64,000 nucleotides of DNA from contig OW568870.1 of NCBI GenBank assembly GCA_938743325.2, forward strand, positions 908,919-972,918, written 5' to 3'. Of this stretch, positions 26,853 through 37,045 are shown piece by piece. How positions within the stretch are numbered: the first letter of the stretch is position 1; every line of letters starts with the position of its first letter. The stretch is from Pycnococcus provasolii. Taxonomy: Eukaryota > Chlorophyta > Pseudoscourfieldiophyceae > Pseudoscourfieldiales > Pycnococcaceae. A model generated the notes under the pieces. It ran no database searches. It saw nothing but the letters and a program-made list of their open reading frames with translations, and was not told the origin of the DNA. The translations under genes and the position numbers were made by a program.

Positions 26853-27790
26853 TTATTTACAGTCCATGGTCAGCGATCGAGCGCGCCCACGTAGTCCACG
26901 GCCTGCACCACCCTGCCGCGTCGCCCACGCTTCCTTGTACTGCCGACGGCATGCGCACAGATCCGCGCTGAATCTGGTGTCAAGCATGGGCGTGTACGCG
27001 CCCTGACTTGGCGACACGAGGTGATCGAACGTTCGAACGAACTCCTTGTACCCACCCGCAAGCACGTACATGTGTGGCAAGTCAAGCGCGGGGTAGTCCA
27101 CCAAGTGCCGGCGTCTATCTCTGTCTCGCACGGCACCGAACATCTTTGGTCCACGTTGGCTTGAGAATTCGCAGAAGAATATGATTGCGACCCGGCTTCC
27201 GTGCGTTCTTGCAAGTGACGCGCACGTGCCGTTATCCGGCGCGTCGTCGGCGCCGATGATGTTAGGCATCGCGAGCTCGGGTAGCCAGTAGTTGCATGCT
27301 CCTGGGATTGTTCCACCTCGGTATTCGAACGGGAATCGGCAGTCGACGAACACGACGCGGTCAATTCCGTCGGGCACGCCGTTTGTGAGCAGTCCGGCGA
27401 CGGTGTGTGCGGATATGGCTGGGAAGGAGTGCGTTTGGCTGTCGTCGCACGTTGGCAGGATGCTCGGCGGTCCCATGGCAAGTGGCGACGGCGGTTGAAT
27501 TGGCGGTGCCGAGTGGGTTTGGCGGAGGTACGGCGGTGACGCGGGTGGCTGAGCATCGCGGTGGTTCGTGTCGTTATTATTATCACCGTTGGGTGAAATG
27601 TCGCCGTCGTCGTCGTCGAGCCAGTTGTGCTTTCTCTTGTTGGGAAACACGTTCGAGCGTCGACGGAGCGTGAATGGCGAGTTTGAGTTGTTGTTGTTGT
27701 TGTTGTCGTCAGCCTGAGCGTCGGCACGGATCATATTTTCCGAAGCACCAGCGTTGTGAAAGGCTAAGTCGTAGTTTTTTCCATTTCCAA

Positions 27791-27824
<34 letters not shown>

Positions 27825-28319
27825 ATCATCCCCGTCAAAGTCAAACGCGTCACGAGGTTGCACCGCCGGTCCTGAGAATGTCGCATCGTTTTCATAAGCA
27901 GACACCTTATTATAGGGAGCAGTTACCCCACATTTTGACGAGTTGGAGTTCAAATCCCCTATGGACCCCAAAACCTTCATCTGCTGCTGCTTCTGCTTGT
28001 TCCCTATGGACTGCAAATGTGCGAGCGGCGATCGAATAGCTGTTTGTGAGAGAAACGACGACGACAACTGGGAGATTCCCCAGGGGGAACCACCTCCCTG
28101 GGTTCCAGAGAGAGAGGCATTATGAAGATGGATCCCACCCCCAAGAACAAGCTCCTCAGGCTCCCCATTAGCTAGAGACAGAGACAGAGACATAGACGAC
28201 TCTAAAGCAAAGCAAGATGACGCATTCAATTGAGGAGCATGAGCACCTGAAGGAGCACGAGCATGAGCCGAGGGTGACATTGTGGTCGGAGGCTGAGAGC
28301 GAGATGGAGAGGCGTCCAT
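26853..28319 (-). CDS. CDC25-like dual-specificity phosphatase with altered active-site histidine
   Basis: ATG 28319 gives 488 residues; an in-frame TTG at 28385 was rejected. The C-terminal rhodanese-like domain (about 310-480) is CDC25 type: VVFVDCRFPFEYRGGTIPGA, then the P-loop IIFFCEFSSQRGPKM and LAGGYKEF. CDC25 activates cyclin-dependent kinases by removing inhibitory phosphates. Cys 383 and Arg 389 of C-x5-R are present, but the residue before Cys is Phe 382 instead of the near-invariant His. The N-terminus is long, low in complexity and Ser/Asn-rich, with two poly-Asn runs from GTT repeats; such regions in CDC25 are usually regulatory. It is convergent with symplekin. Confidence 0.88.
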
Positions 28320-28784
28320 GAAGGGCAAGCTTTCCCTCTTGAAGAAAGAGTACTCCAGGCAGCCAGGAGGAGGGGGCGGGAACAAGACCAGGCTGCCCAG
28401 CTAGGGAGACTGACGTCCAAGTGGCAGCTCTGGGATAACTTGGGACATTTGGTTTGGTCAACAACAGATGAACAGCACAGGTTCCAGGTTTGGTTGGGGA
28501 AGGTTGGGAATAGGTTGGGGACAGGTGGTTGGTTTGGTTGGGGTTTAGGGTCACGTGGGACCCACGGGTTTTTCTTTGGGGTTTCTACTGTACCGGGTAT
28601 TGTCGGAGTTTCAGGTCATCAGACCAGGTGGCAGCCTTAGGAATTTCGGAGTGATGCCAAGGTGATGCAGAACCATATGTGTCGTGCGTGCGTGTGCGTG
28701 TGCGTTTGCGTTTCCTCCTGGTACTCTTAGCTCTCATGTCTCTCATGTCTCTCATGTGTTGTCTCATGTCTCAGTCTATGTAGT
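28320..28784. promoter_or_regulatory. divergent CDC25/GT61 promoter region
   Basis: This head-to-head gap holds GGTTTGG-type repeats, a GGGTTTAGGG box (28541-28550), a CGTGTG run (about 28685-28708) and tandem CTCATGTCT units (about 28733-28772) that reach the GT61 start codon. Confidence 0.55.
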
Positions 28785-31424
28785 ATGAGTCTGTGGCTTA
28801 AGGTGGTGCTTCTTGTGGTGCTTGTATTATGCCTTAAGCTTTTCGTGGTGCTGGCGGCACATGGCCCCCCCAGGCCCAGGGGGTGGATTAGGACGGATTC
28901 TCCTTCGGCACATCGCCAAGTTACTACTGATACAAACGTACCTGAAATGGAAATGCAAACGTACCTGAACAAGTACCAGACAACGTGGACGTGCAAGGGC
29001 GAAGGGCGCGCACGCGCGTGCCTGTTTCAAAACATATGGTGGGAAAGGAATGCAAGGCGATTCTGGGTGCACGGCGGCGACGAGCCGCCTCCAAGCCTAC
29101 AGACGACGAACAAGTGGGGAACTCCAACGTCGTTTGGACGGCTGAGGTCGAGCGACTTTATAGTACAAAGAGAAAGCTTGCGTGTGAGACATCGTGGTGG
29201 TGACCACCTCTTCGTTGATCAGACTTGGACGTGGAACATAGGGCACGCGCTGTGGGACGGCCTCTTCTCAAGCTGGACAGCTATGCTCACCATTCTCGAC
29301 GGAAAGCCTCCTGCAAAGTTTCGCGTCGTTCTGCACGCCTACGACCAAATGAACGAGAAATTCAACGAGTCTCTCTTTCGCCAAGCTTTGCAAAAATTCG
29401 GCGGAAACGGCCTGATCACTTACTTAGACGACAAGAGCTTGAAGGTTCACGATCCGAGTATAGACGCTGGTTGGGAGTGCTTCGCGCGCATCGTGATTGG
29501 CGCAGGAGCAAAGGGGCTCAGGTGGTACCAAAAGGACATGCGAATGGCGGGCACGAAATACATGCGCGCGTTTCGCGATCGCATGCTCATAATGCACGGC
29601 ATCAAGCCATCGTCGTCAGAGCAGCAAAACATCATCTCGGTCTTCGAGAACAAGCGCTACAATGAACAAGGCGTGATGCGCGAGATTCAACAGGCAATTT
29701 CAAATCTGCAGCACGAGGGACTGAACGTCGAGTATGTGAAGTGGAAACACATCGCGCGGAGGTACGACCTGATAGGCAATCTTTCGTCCTGGGAAGCTCA
29801 GCTTGCGGCAGTGACCCATACGTCTGTTTACGTGTCCGCACCCGGCACAGGCATGATGCTGGCACCGTTCTTGCCAGACGGCGCTGTGGTGGTCAACTTG
29901 CTTTCGCGCAGTTCGTTTATGGTTAATGTGATTGGCAATGGCGTAGCTCCTTTCGAGCTTCAAGTACCGGACCCGATGGAAGATAGTCTGCTAGGTTCGG
30001 TGGACTACATCCGAGCACTGTACTACCCAATGGACGTGCGCCTCAAGAAGCCGGGGATTCATCATGTTCTGCTCGAAGAGTTGATCCGCCATGCCGCCAA
30101 ACTTGTGAAGCAGCAGTTCAAAACTCCGATCGATGACTTACATCTCAACCTATCTCCCGCAAGCCTTGTTCTGAATCGAGCATGCGATAAGTTGCCTGCA
30201 GAATGCAATTCGGTGCTCGAGGTGATGAACGGTTTGCGATCTTGCCCAAAACGACTCCAAGGTGCAGATGGCACAACATTTTCATTTTCCGGTCGAGAAT
30301 TGATGCTGTGGCCCGCCCAACTTCTCCAAAGAGTATACCTTACTTCGCGTCTTCGCCTCGACGATCATCAGTGCATTCCAAATGCATACCGCGAGGCGAT
30401 TCTGAAAGAGGCTGATGAAGAGCTTCACGAAATTAGGAGGACTTTTGATTCAACGCACCACGCAAGTCTTGATCAGTACGTGTTGGATTCTGGCAAGTTT
30501 TGTGATCGTCCACCGCTACAAAGGCTCGTGGGTGGGAAGACAACCCCCTGTGACAATCGCGAGTGCGTTTTTGACGACGTTGTGGTTGCAGCCACATTTC
30601 CAGAAGGATGGATTTCCTCGGGCGACGGTGAATCACATAAGGCGATTTTGAAACGGCGATACATACGACGGCAACGGCGATACATGCGCGCAAACGCCTC
30701 TTCTGACTGCATCGCGTACGGTGTCGGAATTCATGACACTTTCCATTTCGAGGCATCGCTCGTGAAACAAGGATGTACCGTTCATGCGTTCGATTGTACG
30801 ACGCGTGACGTCGACAATCGAATGGCTCGTGCTGGTGTCATATTCGAGCCCATCTGCATCGGCGAAAGCTCAGATCTACCGGGACAAATTTACCAAGATC
30901 ATCTTAGCTCGGTGACTGCAGCCTCTAATGCCGACACTCACAACGCGTTCGTATCGTCATCGCAAGACCCAGTCTTCATGCCGCTCAATGATGTGCTTGA
31001 TAGTCACGGCCACTCGCACCTCGATTTGCTTAAAATGGACATCGAGGGCCATGAGTGGCGTATATTCGAACATGAGATCATTGGCAGTGGCAGCCAAAGG
31101 CTAGATTCATTGCCTTACGAGATTTCATTCGAGCTTCACACAGAGATGGCGAACAAGGCGTATGTATCTGAGGCGCTTGTGAAGGGCAAAAACAAGCGGG
31201 AAGTGAATGAACTTTTCATCAAGCTGTGGAAGCTTGGATATCGTGTGATCAGCAAAGTGCTGAACTCAGGCGATCCTGCATGCTGCGAGTTTGTCGTGGC
31301 ACGATTAGGTTCCGTGAATAATGTGAGCGACACCTGGCGCAACATCGTGCGTTCGAGCCACGATGTGTGCCCCGCGCGAAGGGTTTGGTTCGGGCCGTTT
31401 ACAAAAACACGGTCGTCAGGCTAA
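28785..31424 (+). CDS. GT61-like glycosyltransferase fused to an FkbM-type methyltransferase
   Basis: This 879-residue protein begins at ATG 28785 with one hydrophobic anchor (about 2-25), implying a type II Golgi or ER membrane protein. Residues about 145-440 match family-61 glycosyltransferases (DUF563): NIGHALWDGLFS near the start and VYVSAPGTGMMLAPFLPDGAVV near the end. That family includes xylosyl- and O-GlcNAc-transferases. Residues about 610-850 match FkbM/METTL24-like methyltransferases: SDCIAYGVGIHDTFHFE and DLLKMDIEGHEWRIFE (Asp 752, Glu 754). A single protein could add and methylate a sugar on a secreted glycan; that coupling is inferred. TGTAA occurs about 95 bases after the stop. 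Confidence 0.85.
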   Translation: MSLWLKVVLLVVLVLCLKLFVVLAAHGPPRPRGWIRTDSPSAHRQVTTDTNVPEMEMQTYLNKYQTTWTCKGEGRARACLFQNIWWERNARRFWVHGGDEPPPSLQTTNKWGTPTSFGRLRSSDFIVQRESLRVRHRGGDHLFVDQTWTWNIGHALWDGLFSSWTAMLTILDGKPPAKFRVVLHAYDQMNEKFNESLFRQALQKFGGNGLITYLDDKSLKVHDPSIDAGWECFARIVIGAGAKGLRWYQKDMRMAGTKYMRAFRDRMLIMHGIKPSSSEQQNIISVFENKRYNEQGVMREIQQAISNLQHEGLNVEYVKWKHIARRYDLIGNLSSWEAQLAAVTHTSVYVSAPGTGMMLAPFLPDGAVVVNLLSRSSFMVNVIGNGVAPFELQVPDPMEDSLLGSVDYIRALYYPMDVRLKKPGIHHVLLEELIRHAAKLVKQQFKTPIDDLHLNLSPASLVLNRACDKLPAECNSVLEVMNGLRSCPKRLQGADGTTFSFSGRELMLWPAQLLQRVYLTSRLRLDDHQCIPNAYREAILKEADEELHEIRRTFDSTHHASLDQYVLDSGKFCDRPPLQRLVGGKTTPCDNRECVFDDVVVAATFPEGWISSGDGESHKAILKRRYIRRQRRYMRANASSDCIAYGVGIHDTFHFEASLVKQGCTVHAFDCTTRDVDNRMARAGVIFEPICIGESSDLPGQIYQDHLSSVTAASNADTHNAFVSSSQDPVFMPLNDVLDSHGHSHLDLLKMDIEGHEWRIFEHEIIGSGSQRLDSLPYEISFELHTEMANKAYVSEALVKGKNKREVNELFIKLWKLGYRVISKVLNSGDPACCEFVVARLGSVNNVSDTWRNIVRSSHDVCPARRVWFGPFTKTRSSG

Positions 31425-32062
31425 ACCCGGAACCCGCAAGATGGCTCATCTCCTCCCCAGTACCCCACAAGACAAAAGGCTCAGGTTTATATTCTCGACA
31501 AATACATAGTTGTACTCTTGTAAGTTGTAACACCTCACATTCAAGTATAGCTTGCGCCCACATTCCTCAGGTGGTTCTTCACCGGTCATCGCTGACCAGT
31601 GACCACCTCGCCAAGTTGACCATAGTGACCATACAGCCCATTAGTCCTTACTACCTCAATACCTCCTCCTCCCCGCACGTTCAGCGTTCTCACCGTTCGC
31701 ACACTGACCAACAACAATGCATCCCTCCCTCCCTCCAGAGCAGGAATCCACTCTCCAAGGGATTCCAGCCAGAAGATACGACCAAGGGTGGGGTCTCTAC
31801 TTTTGAGAATAACCTGCTCTACAGAACCAAAAGAAACGACTCTCCCACAGGTAACTATGGTAGAACACTGTGGAGCTGACCTATGGTAGACCTTGGGTCC
31901 ATACAGAATAGCCGACCAAGTCACTCCGCCTCAAGTGATTAGTCCCTCCCTCCCAGAAGTCAGAAGAAAACTCTTTTTTTTTCTCTCAGTTTCAGCAGTG
32001 AGTGAGTGGCAAGTGCCAACAACAACGTAAAGGGTACCTAAATAATCCGTGTCAATGGCGTG
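31425..32062. other. intergenic region between co-directional genes
   Basis: About 640 bases hold two TGTAA signals (31519-31530) and AT-rich sequence. A 112-codon frame on the minus strand (31586-31924) and a 170-codon frame on the plus strand (to 31879) overlap each other and show no domain. I see no convincing gene. A two-codon upstream frame at 32055 ends on the next start codon. Confidence 0.5.
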
Positions 32063-32216
32063 ATGTCACCTGTTAGTATGAAAAAAGTTCAGTCTTCTCC
32101 GTCTTCTTCGACGTACGTTTCGTATGCGTCCCTGATGTCACACATGTTATATATTCGCATTCCCAACCTGCAATTGCGATTTCACCTGCTGCGTCGTGCG
32201 CTTGCCACTGGCAGCG

Positions 32217-32252
<36 letters not shown>

Positions 32253-33790
32253 TGGCGGCGGCGACTCCTGCTGCTGATAATGAGGATGAGAATAATCATG
32301 ATGATGATGGTGTTGTGGGGATGATGGTCGTCAATCAACCACTATCATCACCACTACCATCGCCGCCGCCGATTTCGTTCCCGGATGCCGTGCGACTGCA
32401 CGCCGCGCGCACGCGCCTCGTCGGCGTGCTGCTCGCCTCGTCAAGACTCGCAACGCGAGTGCAAATGCACACAAATACGATGGTGCAGCTCAAACGTCTG
32501 CTCGGAGACGAGTACGACCCAAGACGCGTGAATCTTGTCGCAACACACAAAGAACTCATGGAATTCACGAGATTTCGCACCGCGGCAATCGCAGCAATGC
32601 GCGAAATACGTCAGATACGACGCGATGAAGGATTTAACACACCAAGGGCGGGAGATGGTGGAACTGTCACACAACAGTACGCCATTTTATTCAAGGATGG
32701 TGCAGATGATGCAGTCGCCTTTCTCGAGGCGTACGTCGACAACACCGCGGGATTGTGCAGCCTATTCACAGGCATCCTCGCATACAACATTCGCGAATTC
32801 CACGCCACAGCGAGGACGTGTCCTAGAGCACTTCTATCGTGCGTCTATATTCACGAGATGCACGACAAAATTATTGCAAAGAGGAGACAACAACTTCTTC
32901 GTCATCAACCACCACCACCACCACCACCACAACAAAAACAACAACTACGACGGCTTTCAGATGGTAAAAACGAAGAGGCTGCACCGTTTTCGTTTCGCCT
33001 TCCTCCCATTGATTTAAGCCTATTTGATGGTGAACTTGGATCTGAAATTCTGGTAAGACAATTACGGCAGGCTGTCCAGCAGCGCGCGTGGAGAACGCTC
33101 GGACGTGCACGCCAAGCTATGTTTGCTGCTGAGAAGGACGACGACGACGACGACGACGATGATGAATCGAGTATTTTGAAGCGTGAGCTTGCAGCTGCAT
33201 CTGTCGTGATTGACGAGGCGGTTGAGAACGCTAAGCTGCTTTCAGATTTGTTTCCTCCTCATGCACTCGTCGAAGACATCATCTATGACGAATATATGAG
33301 TGTTGTTGCAAGGTATGCACAAACGACAGTACTCGCCTCGCCCGATGTGATGTCGAACGATTCGCTATTGGACATACTTGCGTGGGCGAATTCAACAGGT
33401 GAACAGGACATTACGTCAGAGAACGCAAGGCAGGAACTGTTCGACGCGGTATCGGCAGCATTGGACACGTACGTACACCGTGCTGAGGAACGAATCGTTG
33501 GGTATGTCCGACACGCACAGCAGGCGTTCGAAGAGGAGGAGGAGAAGGAAGGACATAGAGAAGGCAGCAGCAGTAATATCCAGTGGATCTTACCCGCCGT
33601 GGACTTTCTGCGCCTACTTGAGGAGGAGCAGGAAGCGTGTTCTCGCGGTAGCTCTGCCGTGGCTGCAGCTGTCGCCGGAGCGATAACTACAGGTGCTTCT
33701 AGCGTGGCTGCACGTGTGCGTGAATGTGCGCACGCGACGAGCGGAGATATTCGCGTCGCACGCGTCCTCGAGCGATTGGAGGAGCTGTAA
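32063..33790 (+). CDS. unrecognised helical protein with Ser, Pro and Asp runs
   Basis: This 575-residue protein starts at ATG 32063; the ATG at 32055 opens a two-codon frame whose TGA overlaps this start. A poly-Ser run (about 56-68), an acidic His/Asp stretch, a Pro/Gln-rich loop (near 285) and a poly-Asp run (near 365) interrupt otherwise well-ordered helical sequence. Conserved-looking blocks are LRFHLLRRALATGS, THKELMEFTRFRTAAIAAM and EAYVDNTAGLCSLFTGIL. No transmembrane segment or catalytic motif is obvious. The codon use and length look real. TGTAA overlaps the stop codon. I do not recognise the family. Confidence 0.75.
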
Positions 33791-33875
33791 GTTGTATCAT
33801 GTTTTCTCACTTCCACAATGCGAATTAATTTTGACAAATTACAACAAGGTAGGTCTCATAAATACTGTACGTGTA

Positions 33876-36737
33876 CTACTCCGCAAGAGTGGACAGATTG
33901 TTCATGCTTCGAGCCACGCTTGAACCTGACAGCTGCCTTGAAACAAGTTTGTAGTATGCACCCTCGATAGCAATCAAATCGTCATGCGTGCCACTCTCCA
34001 CGACTTGGCCACTCTCCACGCAGCAGATCGTGTCAGCCGATCGGATTGTCGACAACCTGTGCGCAATCGTCACGGTTGTTCGACCAACCATGATCTTCTC
34101 CAAACTCTCTTGAACTAATTGCTCACTCTCGGCATCAAGCGCGGAAGTTGCCTCGTCTAATAACAGGCACTCGGGGTCCTTTGCGACGGCACGTGCTATC
34201 GCGACTCTCTGTTTTTGTCCACCGGACAATCTCGCTCCGCGAGGACCGCACATTGTTGCAAAGCCGTCAGGCATCTGCTCCACAAAGGCACGAGCGTTCG
34301 CAACCCCGGCAGATCTTAGTACCGTCGAATCGTCCATCGAGTTGCTGGCGTACGCGATGTTCTCGCGGATGCTCGCGCTGAACAGCGGAGGTTCCTGGCT
34401 AACGAGACTCACACGAGATCGAATAAATTTCGTCAAGTCTTCAGGCGTGCATCCTCCCCCAGGATCCATGACATTAATGCCATTGACCAAGATCCGTCCA
34501 CCCGTTGGCTCGTAAAAGCGCATAATCAGGCTGATGGTTGTGGACTTTCCACTGCCAGATCCGCCGCAGAGGGCTAAGCTTCGGCCAGATTCGACTTTCC
34601 ACGACATGCCCCGGAGTACCGGTCGATCAATATTCTTGGGATAGGCGAAGCACACGCCGTCGAAGGTGAGCTGGAAACCTCGCGTGCGTAGTGGCTCGGG
34701 CAGTGTCGCGCTGCCCGTGCGAATGATCATCGATGTGCCACCACCACGAGAAGAAGGCTCCTCCTCGTCTCGGCCGCGAAATCCCGTCCAACGACGGTAC
34801 TGATCTAAAAGAAGTAGATTCTCTCCCCCACGTCCAAAATCTGCCGTGCCGAGCGACCCGTCGATGAGCTGGAACACCTCCTCGCTGGCACCGAGCGCTC
34901 TCATGATATCGGTGAACATGTCCGCTATCGACAGCATGCTCGACGTGAGCGCATCAGAGTAGAAGAGCATGGTTGTGAGTCGCCGCACGTCAATCAGGTC
35001 GTGACGTAGAAGGTAGTATCCATAAAGTAAAACAACGGCGACAAGGTTGTTCGTCATCGACTCGAAGAACAGCGTGTAGAGACCATAGGTGATCGCCTGC
35101 CACATGCTAACGCGCAGGCGCAGCTTGTTCTTCGCTCGGAAGCGGCGGAATTCCCAAAGCTCCGCCTCATGGCTCTTCACCGTCTTGAACAGCGACAGAG
35201 CTTGCTCCGCGATGTGGTTACTCGATGCGGTGAGCTCCTGCGTAGCCTTGGCGTACGCGCGGATGTAGCGTCCGTAAATGCCGCTCATGAGGTAAAAGAT
35301 CCCGCTGATAGCTATGATCAACGAAGTGAGGCGCCAGCTGACGCTCATGAGGTATCCCACGATCATCATAACGCGCAGGATGGAACGCGCAGCCACATTA
35401 ATATTTAAGCCAAGCACGTCGCCAATTTGACCGGTATCCGTCGTGAGTCGGCTCAATAGCTTGCCAACCGGATGTGTATCAAAGAAGTGCGCGCTGCGCT
35501 CCAAAAATGCGGCAAAGAGCGTTTCCTGAAGTCTTATGACGAGTCGCTGATTCTGGTACGAGAGCATGCCTCCTCTAAGGCAGGCAAAGAGTCCAACGCC
35601 AACGGCGGATAATGCGAGTCCAACGAGCTGTCGCTTGAATTCAGGAATGTCGTTCGCGAAAAGAAGCGCGTACGTTGCACCGCTCTGGTATGCTGGAAGC
35701 GCAGTTTCGCACGCCACTGCAAGCACAAGATTTGTAAAAGCAAACACGTACCACACCCAGTCGGGAGCTGCGAGGCGGAATATCTTCACGAGCTGCTTTG
35801 ACATGGTCACATTCGGAACCTTGTCCTCCTCCTCCGTTGTGGCGGCGGTTGCGTTCGTGGTGGGTTCACTCGCAGGCTCCGCCGCTGTGAAAAGCAGAGG
35901 TGTGTCGAGACTATCGTCTCCGTTTGAATTCTGCCGTCTTCTCCCCGCTTCGCCGTCGTCACTCTCATCCGCCTTGAGAAGCTCTGGGTCAAACCAGACG
36001 CGTCGTCGACGGTGGTAGAGGTATGCGTGTAGGCTGGCGAACGCGAGCGACGTGAGTTGCAGTGCGATGGCATTCGCGGCAAGCGGTTTTGGCTGCACGC
36101 CCCCTCTTTGGTCGTGTGACCAGATGAGCAGCGCGATTCTTGCCGTGCACCACACGACGGAGAACCAGATTCCCGCCCCGGCGGTAGCGACCATCAAGAC
36201 GGAGTCTAGCGCCCATACGAGCGTGGAGCTCCACACCTTGGATATGGCGTTGAATGCCGCCATAGAGTCTTCCGTCATAGGCGGCGGGAACGGGTGGTTT
36301 GGGTGTCTTTGTCGTGGCGTGTCATCGTTTTCCTGTGACTCGTTCGATTGTGCCATCGTTCGTTTTTCTGGTGATGTTGCTGACTCACTTTCACTTTTCG
36401 TTTCGTCGACAGGTTTTCGCCACGCCGCGAGGTGCACACCACTTGCCAGGATAACCGCGACAATCCTCACAATAGCAAACATCACATAGTCCGCCCCTGC
36501 GTTGACTGAAGCTGCTTCCATCTTGCAAGCTAAGACGAGTGCCCGAGACACTTCTGCGAGCACGAGAGTGACAGAGAGTGGTGATGAAGACGCTATGGAC
36601 ACGTACAGTAGTACAGTCGCTGTAAAGTCGATGAGTGATACCAGTAGGGCAAACATAGACAAGAAGGCCAAAGCGCGCCATCTCCTGGAGACTGCGCGTG
36701 TGCCTGTGAGTGTGCCTGTGGTGGTTGTCGCCGACAT
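33876..36737 (-). CDS. ABCB-type (TAP-like) half-transporter
   Basis: ATG 36737 gives 953 residues; the longer frame to 36815 begins at TTG. An extra hydrophobic N-terminal region of several helices (about 15-330, with a Glu/Ser-rich loop) precedes the exporter membrane domain (about 370-640). That domain has the type-1 signature HPVGKLLSRLTTDTGQIGD. The nucleotide-binding domain has Walker A GGSGSGKST (Lys about 731), Q-loop VSQEPPLF, signature LSGGQ (837-841), Walker B LLLDEATSALD and the switch His in IAHRLST. This plan matches TAP/TAPL (ABCB2/3/9), homodimeric peptide or lipid exporters often of lysosome or ER. Substrate unknown. TGTAA lies 33 bases after the stop. Confidence 0.92.
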   Translation of the reverse strand: MSATTTTGTLTGTRAVSRRWRALAFLSMFALLVSLIDFTATVLLYVSIASSSPLSVTLVLAEVSRALVLACKMEAASVNAGADYVMFAIVRIVAVILASGVHLAAWRKPVDETKSESESATSPEKRTMAQSNESQENDDTPRQRHPNHPFPPPMTEDSMAAFNAISKVWSSTLVWALDSVLMVATAGAGIWFSVVWCTARIALLIWSHDQRGGVQPKPLAANAIALQLTSLAFASLHAYLYHRRRRVWFDPELLKADESDDGEAGRRRQNSNGDDSLDTPLLFTAAEPASEPTTNATAATTEEEDKVPNVTMSKQLVKIFRLAAPDWVWYVFAFTNLVLAVACETALPAYQSGATYALLFANDIPEFKRQLVGLALSAVGVGLFACLRGGMLSYQNQRLVIRLQETLFAAFLERSAHFFDTHPVGKLLSRLTTDTGQIGDVLGLNINVAARSILRVMMIVGYLMSVSWRLTSLIIAISGIFYLMSGIYGRYIRAYAKATQELTASSNHIAEQALSLFKTVKSHEAELWEFRRFRAKNKLRLRVSMWQAITYGLYTLFFESMTNNLVAVVLLYGYYLLRHDLIDVRRLTTMLFYSDALTSSMLSIADMFTDIMRALGASEEVFQLIDGSLGTADFGRGGENLLLLDQYRRWTGFRGRDEEEPSSRGGGTSMIIRTGSATLPEPLRTRGFQLTFDGVCFAYPKNIDRPVLRGMSWKVESGRSLALCGGSGSGKSTTISLIMRFYEPTGGRILVNGINVMDPGGGCTPEDLTKFIRSRVSLVSQEPPLFSASIRENIAYASNSMDDSTVLRSAGVANARAFVEQMPDGFATMCGPRGARLSGGQKQRVAIARAVAKDPECLLLDEATSALDAESEQLVQESLEKIMVGRTTVTIAHRLSTIRSADTICCVESGQVVESGTHDDLIAIEGAYYKLVSRQLSGSSVARSMNNLSTLAE

Positions 36738-37045
36738 GAAGATTGCCAGAAAGCGTTTTAAAAGAGAATGACGAAAGACGACAGAAACGAAGGGAAGAAA
36801 CGAGGGCCACCACAATCCCAGAATACTTTAAGGAGGGAGGAGGGAGCCTTTAGGGTTTAGGAAAAAGAGGTAACCCTAGAGGTAACCCTAACCCTAACAC
36901 GTTCCGTTCTCTTGCTTCCCCTTGAAGCTGTTTAACGCCTCCATTGGGTCCCCCTCCTCCCCCCTTTGCTTTTCCTCCCTCCCTCCCAGCTTGCTCCCAG
37001 GTGGCAGGCAATCACTTCATTTCGCCGCCCCCTTGCAGTCACATC
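36738..37045. promoter_or_regulatory. bidirectional ABCB/CCDC93 promoter with telomere-like boxes
   Basis: CTTTAGGGTTTAGG and three CCCTAA units in opposite orientation lie at 36849-36898, midway between two diverging genes. Confidence 0.6.

Noticed and set aside
27940-27960. GTTCAAATCCC resembling a tRNA T-arm
   Set aside because: It lies inside the CDC25-like coding region on the other strand and no cloverleaf could be formed around it. No tRNA was recognised anywhere in the window.
31367-31924. Overlapping 170- and 112-codon frames after GT61
   Set aside because: They are in a poly(A)-signal-containing gap, share sequence on opposite strands and show no protein character.
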